Shown here: piece by piece, positions 47,851 to 59,375 of the stretch
How the letters are laid out: every line of letters begins with the position of its first letter
How positions within the stretch are numbered: position 1 is the stretch's first letter
Source: Norana najaformis
Lineage: Eukaryota > Annelida > Clitellata > Crassiclitellata > Hormogastridae
NCBI GenBank assembly: GCA_964023275.1
Contig: OZ029923.1
Coordinates: 4,786,229 to 4,850,228, forward strand
Direction: 5' to 3'
Length of the DNA: 64,000 nucleotides
Program-made: the position numbers and the translations under genes
The notes under the pieces: generated by a model
Database searches by the model: none
What the model was told of the DNA's origin: nothing
The model's input: only the letters and a program-made list of their open reading frames with translations

Positions 47851-50040
47851 ACAGCATTTTTCCGAAATTCCCCGAATCTGTATTTGTATATGCAGAATTT
47901 CCTGAATTTCGCGAATCCGTATTTGAATCTGTATACGAGGAGTGCGGCTGCCAAGTGCAAATATATACATTTGATGAGACCCATAATGGACCACGTTATG
48001 GGTTCTTTATGTACCCTCATGACCATCCTGGCCTGAATGGTGCATTCTGTGCATTCTGCTTCTATAGGCGAATCTGTATTTGTATATGCAGATTTTCCGG
48101 AATTTCGCGAATCTGTATTTGAATCTGTATTCGAGGAGTGCGGCTGCCAAGAGTGCAACTAGATTCATTTTATGAGACCCATATGGACCAAAGTATAGTT
48201 CCCTTATTGATCCTTATGACCTTCCTGGCCTGAATTGTGCATTCTGCTTCTATAGGCGAATCTGTATTTGTATATGCAGATTTTCCGGAATTTCGCGAAT
48301 CTGTATTTGAATCTGTATTCGAGGAGTGCGGCTGCCAGAGTGCAACTAGATTCATTTTATGAGACCCACATGGACCAAGTATAGTTCCCTTATGGATCCT
48401 TATGACCATCCTGGCCTGAATTGTGCATTCTGCTTCTATAGGCGAATCTGTATTTGTATATGCAGATTTTCCGGAATTTCGCGAATCTGTATTTGAATCT
48501 GTATTCGAGGAGTGCGGCTGCCAGAGTGCAACTAGATTCATTTTATGAGGACCCACATGGACCAAGTATAGTTCCCTTATGGATCCTTATGACCATCCTG
48601 GCCTGAATTGTGCATTCTGCTTCTATAGGCGAATCTGTATTTGTATATGCAGATTTTCCGGAATTTCTCGAATCTGTATTTGAATCTGTATTCGAGGAGT
48701 GCGGCTGCACAGAGGTGCAACTAGATTCATTTTATGAGACCCATATGGACCAAGTATAGTTCCCTTATGGATCCTTATGACCATCCTGGCCTGAATTGTG
48801 CATTCTGCTTCTATAGGCGAATCTGTATTTGTATATGCAGATTTTCCGGAATTTCGCGAATCTGTATTTGAATCTGTATTCGAGGAGTGCGGCTGCCAGA
48901 GTGCAACTAGATTCATTTTATGAGACCCACATGGACCACGTATAGTTCCCTTATGGATCCTTATGACCATCCTGGCCTGAATTGTGCATTCTGCTTCTAT
49001 AGGCGAATCTGTATTTGTATATGCAGATTTTCCGGAATTTCGCGAATCTGTATTTTGAATCTGTATTCGAGGAGTGCGGCTGCCAGAGTGCAACTAGATT
49101 CATTTTATGAGACCCACATGGACCAAGTATAGTTCCCTTATGGATCCTTATGACCATCCTGGCCTGAATTGTGCATTCTGCTTCTATAGGCGAATCTGTA
49201 TTTGTATATGCAGATTTTCCGGAATTTCGCGAATCTGTATTTGAATCTGTATTCGAGGAGTGCGGCTGCCAGAGTGCAACTAGATTCATTTTATGAGACC
49301 CTACATGGACCAAGTATAGTTCCCTTATGGATCCTTATGACCATCCTGGCCTGAATTGTGCATTCTGCTTCTATAGGCGAATCTGTATTTGTATATGCAG
49401 ATTTTCCGGAATTTCGCGAATCTGTATTTGAATCTGTATTCGAGGAGTGCGGCTGCCAGAGTGCAACTAGATTCATTTTATGAGACCCACATGGACCAAG
49501 TATAGTTCCCTTATGGATCCTTATGACCATCCTGGCCTGAATTGTGCATTTCTGCTTCTATAGGCGAATCTGTATTTGTATAAGCAGATTTTCCGGAATT
49601 TCGCGAATCTGTATTTGAATCTGTATTCGAGGAGTGCGGCTGCCAGAGTGCAACTAGATTCATTTTATGAGACCCATATGGACCAAGTATAGTTACCCTT
49701 ATGGATCCTTATGGACCATCCTGGCCTGAATTGTGCATTCTGCTTCTATAGGCGAATCTGTATTTGTATATGCAGATTTTCCGGAATTTCTCGAATCTGT
49801 ATTTGAATCTGTATTCGAGGAGTGCGGCTGCCAGAGTGCAACTAGATTCATTTTATGAGACCCATATGGACCAAGTATAGTTCCCTTATGGATCCTTATG
49901 ACCATCCTAGCCTGAATTGTGCATTCTGCTTCTATAGGCGAATCTGTATTTGTATATGCAGATTTTCCGGAATTTCGCGAATCTGTATTTGAATCTGTAT
50001 TCGAGGAGTGCGGCTGCCAGAGTGCAACTAGATTCATTTT
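47851..50040 (-). repeat. 187-bp satellite array, reverse orientation, about 11.7 copies
   Basis: Same monomer as 42340-45020 but on the other strand. The innermost copy (47860-48010) is of the ATATATACATTTGATGAG joint type and is the most diverged. The rest are of the CTAGATTCATTTTATGAG type and very similar to one another. The array ends abruptly at ATTCATTTTA|CCTTTTCCAGG. Confidence 0.96.
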
Positions 50041-51130
50041 ACCTTTTCCAGGACTGTTCAACAACCGGAAGTGCCTTCGTATTGTCACGACATACATGAA
50101 ACAATGTAATTACAGGAAGCCTATGCTGGTGTGTGGTTAATAATTAGACCTGCTTCAGGCACAGCAAGGACCAGAAATAAAAGATGGAGGAGGATTTGAA
50201 TACTAGATATGTAGACAGTGCTGATTGGAATGGCTAAAGGTTCGAATTATCTGCTCCACTTCAGAAACCCTGGCTATTCTACCATCAAATTCGGTGACTG
50301 TCAGGTTGTTTACACCGTACCAAACCTCTGGAACAATCTAACCTAATCTCAGAACTTTTATAGCACCACTATAATAAAGCAAAAAGCACCAGTTGTGCAC
50401 ATACCAAACCCTACTCGCAAATCCAATAAATTTCAGACTACTCTGTCCTACAAAACACAGAGGTACCCATCCACAAATATCCCCAAAACAATTTATCATT
50501 TCAATTAACCTTTGTCCAATTCCCAAGTGAAGACTGGGTAATGTGGTGGCAAACAGCATGATCCACTTGTTTGCAGGTCTGCATCTAGGGTTCAACTCCT
50601 GGCACACCAAGCAACATTTACAATTTGTTAAGTCACACAGCCCATGGGGAAGCACTGTCCAATTTTTGGTTTGCTGCTTTTCCATTTTGGGCTTCAGTAT
50701 CCATCAAGACCTGCACCCTGAGGACTGACAGAACGTATAAAAAATCCACTACTACCTTTCCAATTTATTTTTACAGATTTTGAAATAATCATTCAAGCCC
50801 AGCATTATTAGCTACAAGATACTTGACAACAGTAGTAATGTAGTCAAGAAGAAACTTCTACAACTTTCAAAGCACTGATTGCAACACTTTTACTTTACAC
50901 ACGTACTATAACTAGAGCAAAACTGATTACCTTACTCGTAAACAAACTGAAGACATCTGCACTATTATTTCTGTGTTTAAACCAAGCCAAAGCAGACTTC
51001 AACTATTCTGTAAACGGAAATTTATGCTAATACAAGCACAACGAGAATGTTGCAGATTGCTATATTTTTAGACAAAACACGGTCTTTCATAGCATTTAGT
51101 TTTAAACCCAGAACCTTCTTGATAGCCAAA
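50041..51130. other. Spacer downstream of MRPL30
   Basis: A tRNA-like segment (GTGGTGGCAAACAGCATGAT, GGGTTCAACTCCTGG) at about 50545-50615 may be a decayed SINE. A minus-strand AATAAA lies at 50764-50769, 360 bases after the MRPL30 stop, a candidate poly(A) signal. No other gene is supported. Confidence 0.45.
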
Positions 51131-52648
51131 CTACCAGTCATATTTAGGAACATTCTTATTAAAGTTGTATCTGTACTCTTTGCCGTCCTGGTTAAATCTG
51201 TAGACGTATTTTGCTTTATGGTATTCGGTATGAACGTCATAGTCGCGTAGTTTCTTGTCTAAATCTTTCTTGATAGTGTCCAATTCCAAGGTCCACAGGT
51301 CCTTCTTCAGCTCAGCGTCTGTCTCTGCTGGCTCGTATTCTTTCAGGCGCTTGACGACAACCATTTCTCCATTGCTCTTGATTAACGTGTGCTCCATGTC
51401 TGACTCATGTTCTGGTAGACCGTGCGGAAACTTGAGTGGAAGGATTTTCACCAGGTGCTTCACTTCCAACAGCATTTTGTTGATGCTCGGAATATTTTTC
51501 ACGATGAATGGTTGCTTGCTTGGCTGAAAAGATGGTAAATATTGGCAGCTTTACGCAGATTCAAATGAAATATTAGTAATAAAATGAACTGTGTAATTTA
51601 CAAAACTAAGCAATCTATTCAACAATAGCAGACCAACCACAGCAGAGCTTGACAACCTGAAGAAAGATAGTGCCTCATACCAACATCTGAAAAGCCTCTT
51701 CTGGTTTTTAAAACTTCCTGAAATTCCAGTTTTTAAATGCCTAACCTAGTATTTAAATCTCATCAAATCCCACCATTATGCACCTAGCCTGATATTTACA
51801 ACTTTGATATTTAATACTTCCTCAAATTCCAGATATTAAGCGCCTAACCTAGTTTTAAAATCTCATCAAATCCCACCTTTACGCTAATATTTACAACTCC
51901 CTCAACTCCCAGCTTTAATGAAGTATTCTAATATTTAGTATCTCCTCAAAATCCAGTTTTTAGTGCCTGGCCTTTTATCTAAAAACCTCCTCAAAATCTG
52001 GCTTCAATCACCTCCCCTAGTATTTAAAGGGGAAGAGCAGCTCCTTAAGCAAAGCCCTGGGGCAGCCAAGACAGGCAAGAAGGGTTCAATTCTAGGTCAA
52101 GATCCAAGAGTCAGGCAGGCAGGCAGGCAGGCAGGCCCCGATGGTGGGTGGTGTTTGGAATTGGATCTGCAGGATATATAAGGGGAAGAACAGGAATCAG
52201 GATAGGATCCAAGCTAACCACTAGTCCACTGTGCACCTGTCCCAGCATTTAAAACCTCCTCAAAATCCAGTTTTAAGCACACCTCACCCGGTGTGTGAAG
52301 CTCCTTCAAACCTCAGCTTTAAACAGTCACTCTCACACTTACTTTTTCTTCTTCAATTCCCAGTTTTTTCAGCATGTCTTTCTCCCACCACGGTCGGCCC
52401 TTTGTCGGTTTAATCAAGTACACAAGATGCAACATGTGCGGCTCTTGGTCCGCAGCTTTAGGCGTTTCATCGTCTTTCATCTTCTCGAGCAGTGGTTTTG
52501 CCCATTCTACGTTTTCTGGGTCTCGTCTCTGTCGAGCAGCGCGCTTCTTCTTTGTGGTGTAACTATACAAGGCGACATTTCTTCTTGGCAAAAGCCTCAC
52601 TGAAAACGTCTCACACAGTCTTCGGCTCACTGCAGCACAAGACTCAAG
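51131..52648 (-). CDS. MRPL30: Mitochondrial ribosomal protein L30 (uL30m), two 3' exons
   Basis: Component of the large mitoribosomal subunit. Exons: 52648-52343 (102 codons, phase 0 at both ends) and 51523-51131 (130 codons plus TAG). The first has RRLCETFSVRLLPRRN, then MLHLVYLIKPTKGRPWWEKD and MLKKLGIEEEK, matching the bacterial-L30-like fold (LxxVxxIxRPxWxKxxLxxLGL). The second begins PSKQPFIVKNIPSINKMLL, then VKHLVKILPLKFPHGLP, with an acidic/basic C-terminal extension ending RFNQDGKEYRYNFNKN. It is longer than the human protein (about 160 residues), mainly at the C-terminus. The start codon exon with the presequence lies upstream and is not secured; 53449-53405 is a weak candidate. Acceptors are TTTGCAG and TTTTCAG. 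Confidence 0.92.
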
Positions 52649-53404
52649 CTGCAAACATACGAACAGTATTAAGATTAGCAACAGAAATGATTTGGACAAA
52701 TAAACAACACAATAATTAGGGTTGGTGTATGGATCTTGGCTCAAGCAAGTTTCTTTTAAAAATTTTATATTTCTTTTATTGTTTTCTTTTGTATTTCTCC
52801 AGTATAATTAAACTTGTAGTACTGCTACCTATTTATAGGTCGTGAATATTTTATTTGTTTATTTAAAGCTCTTACTACACTTACAAAGTCAGTAAATCTG
52901 AATCTGAGGCCTTACTACCTTGTTATAATTTAAACATCTATAGTTGTTTCCAACCCCAACAGGGTTCGAACAACACTCGAGCTTCAACTATCAATATCGG
53001 CCTGTGTAAATTTGAGCTTTGCCTTTCATTGTCTATATTTAGATACTGATCAAGGTAAGTAGTCTGACGGCACCCTTCTGCGTGGGCAACAGAATTGAAA
53101 GTCGGTTTTAATCTCGAGTTGAAATCTCAGTCTGTCAGCTTATTGCTCATTTACCCAGGTGCAATGCTGTGAAATAAATGAGACAGCATGACTACTCCAA
53201 GGTCTTAACTCTAAACTTGCCGGTAGACGTATTTGAAGTCTGAACTGCTGCAGTTTAGTATACGGACACTCAAAACTGCATATTATCGCCCATCAACAGC
53301 GACATCGATCAAGAATATAACAAGGCGAAGAATGTAACGATATCTGTAACGTACGGAGTATTTATTTATTTATTTCCACGAGAATTATAAAATATTTCAC
53401 CAAC

Positions 53405-53449
53405 CCGTCCCAGTGGAATAAAAGAGAGAAGTTTGTTAACAGAACTCAT
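53405..53449 (-). CDS. MRPL30: Possible first coding exon of MRPL30
   Basis: ATG followed by 14 codons (MSSVNKLLSFIPLGR) before GTTGGT. The peptide has the amphipathic, basic, acid-free character of a mitochondrial presequence, and phase 0 would fit the next exon at 52648. The donor GTTGGT is poor, so this is speculative. Confidence 0.18.
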
Positions 53450-53564
53450 GTTCAATGTCACAAATTCTCTTCACGAATTTATAGATGACATATCGTTCTA
53501 GATTCCATATTTTTTCTCATAATCATCAATCCCTTGATCTCCCAGTTTGCGCCATCTAACAGCT

Positions 53565-53925
53565 GAAATTACGTTTGTAATCGCAATTGTAACCGCAGAC
53601 TCGAGATTTATACAACGCCCAACGAAAGCTAAGTCGCGGGAACCAGCTTATTCACAGGCGCTCAGTCAAACCAACAATCATTATATCCGCAGAATTAACT
53701 TGTATCTTTTAACTGTTTATCATCATGATGCCTTTTTCAGATATTTGAATCTCGGGTTAGGACGGTCCGTACACGGGGATCCTCTTACATAGCGTGGCAT
53801 CCATTTAAATGTCATCTATTCAAAACGGGCAGAGGTGGTGGTCCCACCCGATTAATTCATTAAAAATGGGCAGGGTCGATGGCTATACAAAAACTTGTAG
53901 GCTACATTTATATTCACATTTATGA
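53565..53925. repeat. Family A fragment followed by family B copy
   Basis: Family A on plus at 53565-53670 (CGAGATTTATACAACGCCC, GCTTATTCACAGGCGCTC). Family B on minus at about 53745-53920 (GGTTAGGACGGTCCGTACAC, CACCCGATTAATTCATT). Confidence 0.75.
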
Positions 53926-54119
53926 CTCCAAAAGGGTTAACTCTTGAGAATTGACGCAGCAAATTAGATAAATATATTCGTCTGTAACATGTTTTAAAAC
54001 TGAAAATCTACGACGCCTGCAATTTTTACTCGCTTCCCCTTAGTAGCGGCTCATCAAGTATATAGCCCACGTTGGCGGATACAGAAGTCGTAAAGGGGGA
54101 CCCATATTGCAACTGAGGA

Positions 54120-54830
54120 AAACTTGGGTGTCATGCCATGCAGTCAGGTCTATAAAGGCACAGTTCCTGCAGCGGAGAGCATTAACTCCGCCACTGCCGT
54201 ACTCGGCGGTGCCAGTCCCAAGCCTGGATAAAGGAGGAGGGCAACGATAATCATCTATGTTATGACGCAGCGTCGTTAAACAGTAAATACACGTGGACAG
54301 CATTTATCCGACACAGCTTGGAATAAAATTTCTGGAGATTTATTTATACGCAGCTGTCGGTCGGATGGGAAAATTTAGTCTCTTGAGTTTGTGAAAATGT
54401 GCCGAGGTCTCCTGTAAGCAGAACAAAAATAATATGTTGCGTATTATTTTTAGCCTAGGCCTATGTATCAGGGACTCCAATATGGCCCCAATCTAATCTA
54501 TTCTAATGATTTTTATAGCGCCGTTATCATAATGCCCAAGACATCAATGGATAGTCGCTTCAAGTGAAATCGTAATCAAAATCATAGTCCACTGGAGAAG
54601 ATAAAATTCAGAGAAACCGGAAGTTAGGCTATGAATTATTATTATTTCTGCATTTATTAGGCGCCACTAGATAATGACGTAGGATCAGTCGATGGCGCCG
54701 AGCAGTTGTGAGTGAAGGACTTGCTCACGGTCCCTACACAGTAACCGTCTCAGAGGAGGCTCGAACCCGTATTCTCCGCGTTACAAGCCGAGCGTTCTAT
54801 CCAATATGCTGCCATGCCCCACAAATGTAT
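54120..54830. repeat. Cluster of dispersed repeats: D, TATAGCGCC type and tRNA-SINE
   Basis: An inverted repeat D copy at 54150-54275 (GTGCCAGTCCCAAGCCTGG, AAAGGAGGAGGGCAACG). A TATAGCGCC-type element at 54490-54605. A tRNA-derived SINE on minus at 54655-54825 whose head reads, on minus, GGGCATGGCAGCATATTGG, TAGAACGCTCGGCTTGTAAC and CGGGTTCGAGCCTCCTCTG. Confidence 0.75.
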
Positions 54831-54949
54831 ACATTCTCACAGGAAATGTATATATGCCTATAATGTATCCAGGCCTATAGTATGGTCTACATAACATATG
54901 TAGCATAAGTCATATGACATAAGCCGGCATATGACAAAAATGTTAATAT

Positions 54950-55060
54950 AAATGTGCTCGTTTTTCTATAGCGACCGTATCCATGGCCTCGACCCTGCTC
55001 AGTCTTCATTGAATTAATCGGGGGCAAAAGTCGAAAGTCGGACACATATACGAGTCTGCG

Positions 55061-55122
<62 letters not shown>
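54950..55122. repeat. Family B fragment and (CA)n microsatellite
   Basis: Family B on plus at 54950-55025 (TTTTTCTATAGCGACCGTAT). (CA)n occupies about 55064-55122. Confidence 0.88.
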
Positions 55123-55870
<748 letters not shown>

Positions 55871-56141
55871 AACATTGTACATTAGCAGTGACGTCGGATT
55901 ACGAGGCTATATACATAAGTACGTGTATATATGTATATCTATTATAGATTTATATTGTCATAACACGTTTACCACCGATATCACTGCTGCCGAAATTAGT
56001 GTACATGGTGTGCGTGTAGTTCTTAATAAAACACGCTGAGTCTCTTTATAGAACAGATATCAGACACTCGGACACCTGCACAGCCGTGATTAGCATGAAT
56101 TAGCAGACAGCCTTGTATTGTGCATATATATATATACATAT

Positions 56142-56230
56142 AAGGTTAAAAGTTCGAGTTGTCTGCTCGTTATATATATATATATATATATTATATAACA
56201 CGGAGCAGACAACTCGAACCTTTTAACCTT
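56142..56230. repeat. Palindromic element inside (TA)n
   Basis: The left arm 56142-56169 (AAGGTTAAAAGTTCGAGTTG, TCTGCTCG) is the reverse complement of the right arm 56201-56230 except for two 1-bp indels. The loop of about 31 bases is mostly (TA)n. (TA)n flanks both sides. It has MITE-like form; no coding capacity. Confidence 0.85.
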
Positions 56231-56579
56231 ATATATATATATTATAATTAATATATATATATATATATGAACGCACACACGTCTATATGCCTATATATAG
56301 ATTTAAATTCATATACATATATAACACGAAATACTTATTATGCTGTTGCAATTGTAGCCTTTTTAGGCCTGTGTAATACATTAGGCCTATTTAGGCGTCG
56401 GCATTTATGTGACGAGGGCCTTAGTGGTAAATTACAGGTTCCTTCAGATTCTATCGAATCTCAGCTGGCATTCAATGCACCCATGGAAGCACATCTGTAG
56501 CCTATACAACAGAAGTATAACCTGAAGACACAGATAGGTCCATTTGTACACAGATCAGACTATTAGTCACGACTATAAA

Positions 56580-56679
56580 CAGATGTTTATACACAAATCT
56601 AATGTATATATATATATATATGCGTGCGGCAAACAATGATTATATATTATGTTTAGTAGGCCTATGTGTTATACATATG

Positions 56680-56755
<76 letters not shown>

Positions 56756-57000
56756 TACACACACTTAATGTATAGATAATATATGTGCTTAGCTGCAAAC
56801 AATAATTATATACTTATGCTTAGTAGGCCTATGTGTTATATATGTCATATATGTATGTTATATATATGTTATATATGTTTTATATTATATATATGTTTAT
56901 ATATGCTATATATATGTTATATATATATCTGTTATATATGTTATATGCGTTATATATATATATATTCATACCAGCAAGATACATACGGGTATCTTGCTAG
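56580..57000. repeat. (TA)n and TTATATATG arrays
   Basis: (TA)n at about 56680-56752. GTTATATATATG-type steps at 56840-56970. A local duplication of AATAATTATATACTTATGCT-type sequence appears at 56635 and 56800, on either side of the (TA)n. Confidence 0.85.
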
Positions 57001-57289
57001 ACCCAGGTGAGGCCGTGTATAATAGACCGTCGGGCCAGTAGAATACGCTTATTTGTATTAAAAGGGCCTATTCGGAGACAGGCCTACGAGATTAGTCTAA
57101 ATTCGTTCGAAGGCCTACGACCTGATGTAGTGTACTTGATCATAGACGATTAGGATAGACCGTTAGGTCTATGGCTTAAACTGATTGGACGTTTTGTAGG
57201 GATTTTTAAAGACTGTAACAATTACAGCCTTATTAATATAATTATCATAACTGAACCATTTCTGTATTTCTGCACTCAGGTATGTATGT

Positions 57290-57410
57290 GTAATCGTAAT
57301 CGTAATCTCGATATTTCTACAGCGCCCGACGAGAGCCAAATTGCGGGAACCAGTTTATTCACAGGCGCTCAGTCAGAACAAAATCGATAGGCAAAAGGGT
57401 TCGGTTGTGT
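57290..57410 (+). repeat. SINE-like family A fragment
   Basis: CTCGATATTTCTACAGCGCC, GTTTATTCACAGGCGCTCAG and AATCGATAGGCAAAAGGGT. A shorter one lies at about 57945-58000. Confidence 0.78.
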
Positions 57411-57619
57411 GTGTGTGCAGTGGTCGGCGCTTGTGGTCAGTAAACGCGGAAAGTCCGTCCTGGTTGAAAAATTATTCGTATAATTAAATGCTTAAGCTCG
57501 TTGTATAAAATACTTCGCCAGCATGAAATATAGGCCTAAGTGTTGTCATAGCAACGTTATTAGGACATCGTATAAAAGCGCAGGTGCACACTGAGTTTTC
57601 CGAAATATTATGTTATGTT

Positions 57620-57905
57620 TGCATGTATATATGTAGGCCGATGTACGTACAGTATGCATGTATGTATGTATGTGTATGTAAGTATGTATGTATATACGTA
57701 TATATGTACTTAGATATGTACATATGTATGTGTGTGTAAGTATGCATGTATGTATGTGTGTATGTACGTATGTATGTATGTCCGTATACGTACATAAATA
57801 AGTATGTACGTAAGTATACTTTTGTTCGTATGTGTGTATATGTATGTATGTATGGGTGCGTATGTTAGTATGTATGTAGGCCAATGTATGTAGGCCAATG
57901 TATGT
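57620..57905. repeat. (GTAT)n array
   Basis: GTATGTATGT steps with GTGT, ACGT and TATA interruptions. Artefactual minus-strand frames of Tyr/Ile/His/Thr. Confidence 0.95.
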
Positions 57906-58489
57906 TTTAAGTGCCTTTTGAAAGCAATTATCGCCAGCCTAATCGTAATCGTAGGCCTGAGCTGGAGATTCATATAGCGCCCAACGAAAGCTAAATGACG
58001 TTAGAATTCATTAAAAAACATCACGATCATCCTTAAGCAAAACATGGTTAGATGACTAGAAAAGTCAACAACATTAGCGGGGCCAGCGGCTGCAACTAGG
58101 TTAGGCCTACCTGTCCGGCGGCCTAAGTGGTCGTTATTTTGCGGCGCATTTATATGTAGACTCCAAACTAAAGTAGGCCTACTTCAAGTATTAGGGTAAA
58201 CCCCCCAGTTTCTTACCTTCATTGCAATTCTTAGGCCTACTATTATCAACGAAACAAAGGGTATCTGTCTTTCCGCAGCGACCCGAAACCAAATCCGATG
58301 ATGCGTCACCGCTCCTGTCTGGGTATTAGGCCTACATCTGCGAACAAGTTCCTGCTTTTGGGTGAGTTAAGGGTGCGCGAGTGTAGGGCCTAAAACGCGC
58401 TTCATTGGTTACTCAAACACCGGCCAAGCGAGAAAGTTATTCAAAGATTTATGTTTCGCTGTCGCCCCTAAAACACTTCTTTTCCAGAA

Positions 58490-58715
58490 ATCTTATCCTG
58501 ATTCTTCCTCTTCCCCTTATCTCTCTTCTCGCTTCAATTTCAAACAGCATCCACCGTAGCCGTCCGACTGTCTGAGTGCCTGACTCCTGGATCTTGACCC
58601 TTTTGCCTATCGATTTTGTTTTGACTGAGCGCCTGTGAATAAGCTGGTTCCTGCGACTAGGCTTTCGTTGAGCGCTGTAGAAATCTCGAGATTACGATTA
58701 CGATAAAAGAATCAG
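58490..58715 (-). repeat. SINE-like family A copy, near full length
   Basis: CCTTATCTCTCTTCTCGCTT, ATCCACCGTAGCCGTCCGAC, GATTTTGTTTTGACTGAGCG and GAGCGCTGTAGAAATCTCG, then a GATTAC tail. It lacks the CCTGGAACCGAA segment present in other copies (deletion near 58600). Confidence 0.82.
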
Positions 58716-58854
58716 TCGTATAGCTGTGGTTGAGGTGATGACGATGCTGTCTTATATAGTCTGATGATAACTATGCGGAATATTATCAGACTTTCATATT
58801 CATGATACTCGTGATAATCACTTTATTCACGGTCTGTACAAAGGGACCTTGATT

Positions 58855-59105
58855 GGCACACTGAAACGGGCGGTGGTGGTCAAGGATCTCACCCGATTAA
58901 TTCATTGAAAAATGAGCAGGATAAATAAATAGATGAATAATTGTACACGGTTTTCTATAGCGACCGTATGGCCTCGACCCTGTTCGTTTTCAATGAATTT
59001 ATCGGGTGAGATTCTTTACCGCCGCTGCCCGTTTGAATGAACGCCACGCCATTTAAGATCCCTCGAGGTCATACGGTTCACTATAGAAAAAACGTGTACA
59101 TTTAC
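58855..59105. repeat. Three family B pieces in alternating orientation
   Basis: Minus piece at 58860-58920 (AAGGATCTCACCCGATTAAT). Plus piece at 58940-59065 (TTTTCTATAGCGACCGTATG, ATCGGGTGAGATTCTTTACC). Minus piece at 59066-59105 (AGGTCATACGGTTCACTATA). Adjacent opposite pieces can form long hairpins. Confidence 0.8.
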
Positions 59106-59106
59106 A

Positions 59107-59280
59107 TTTATTCATCACACGCATGCATACATAAACACATAGTACATTCATATATACATACATACACACATACATTCATACAATGCATACATACATACAT
59201 ATATATATACATACATACGTACGTACGTACGTACGTAAGTACATACATACATACATACATACATATCACATACACATATA
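59107..59280. repeat. (CATA)n and (CGTA)n microsatellite
   Basis: CATACATAC steps with a (CGTA)n core at about 59215-59237. Confidence 0.93.
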
Positions 59281-59375
59281 ATTAAATAAACTTTCAAAGA
59301 CATATTAGTTAACAACACGTGTTTATTCAGTAGAGTCAAGTCGGAGTTGGAATGAATGAGTCGAGGGAATTTCAG

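Noticed and set aside
42296..50097. Around twenty frames of about 100-156 codons
   Set aside because: 187-bp satellite read in shifting frames; 187 is not a multiple of three.
50041..50097. Minus-strand ATG with MYVVTIRRHFRLLNSPGK ending at a possible donor
   Set aside because: No family recognised, no partner exon in phase found beyond the satellite; likely chance.
58279..58322. 44-nt candidate exon between TTTCCGCAG and GGTATTAG, reading RPETKSDDASPLLSG
   Set aside because: Ends in phase 2, which does not fit the phase-0 exon at 59376. Could be real only with another exon in between, which I cannot find.
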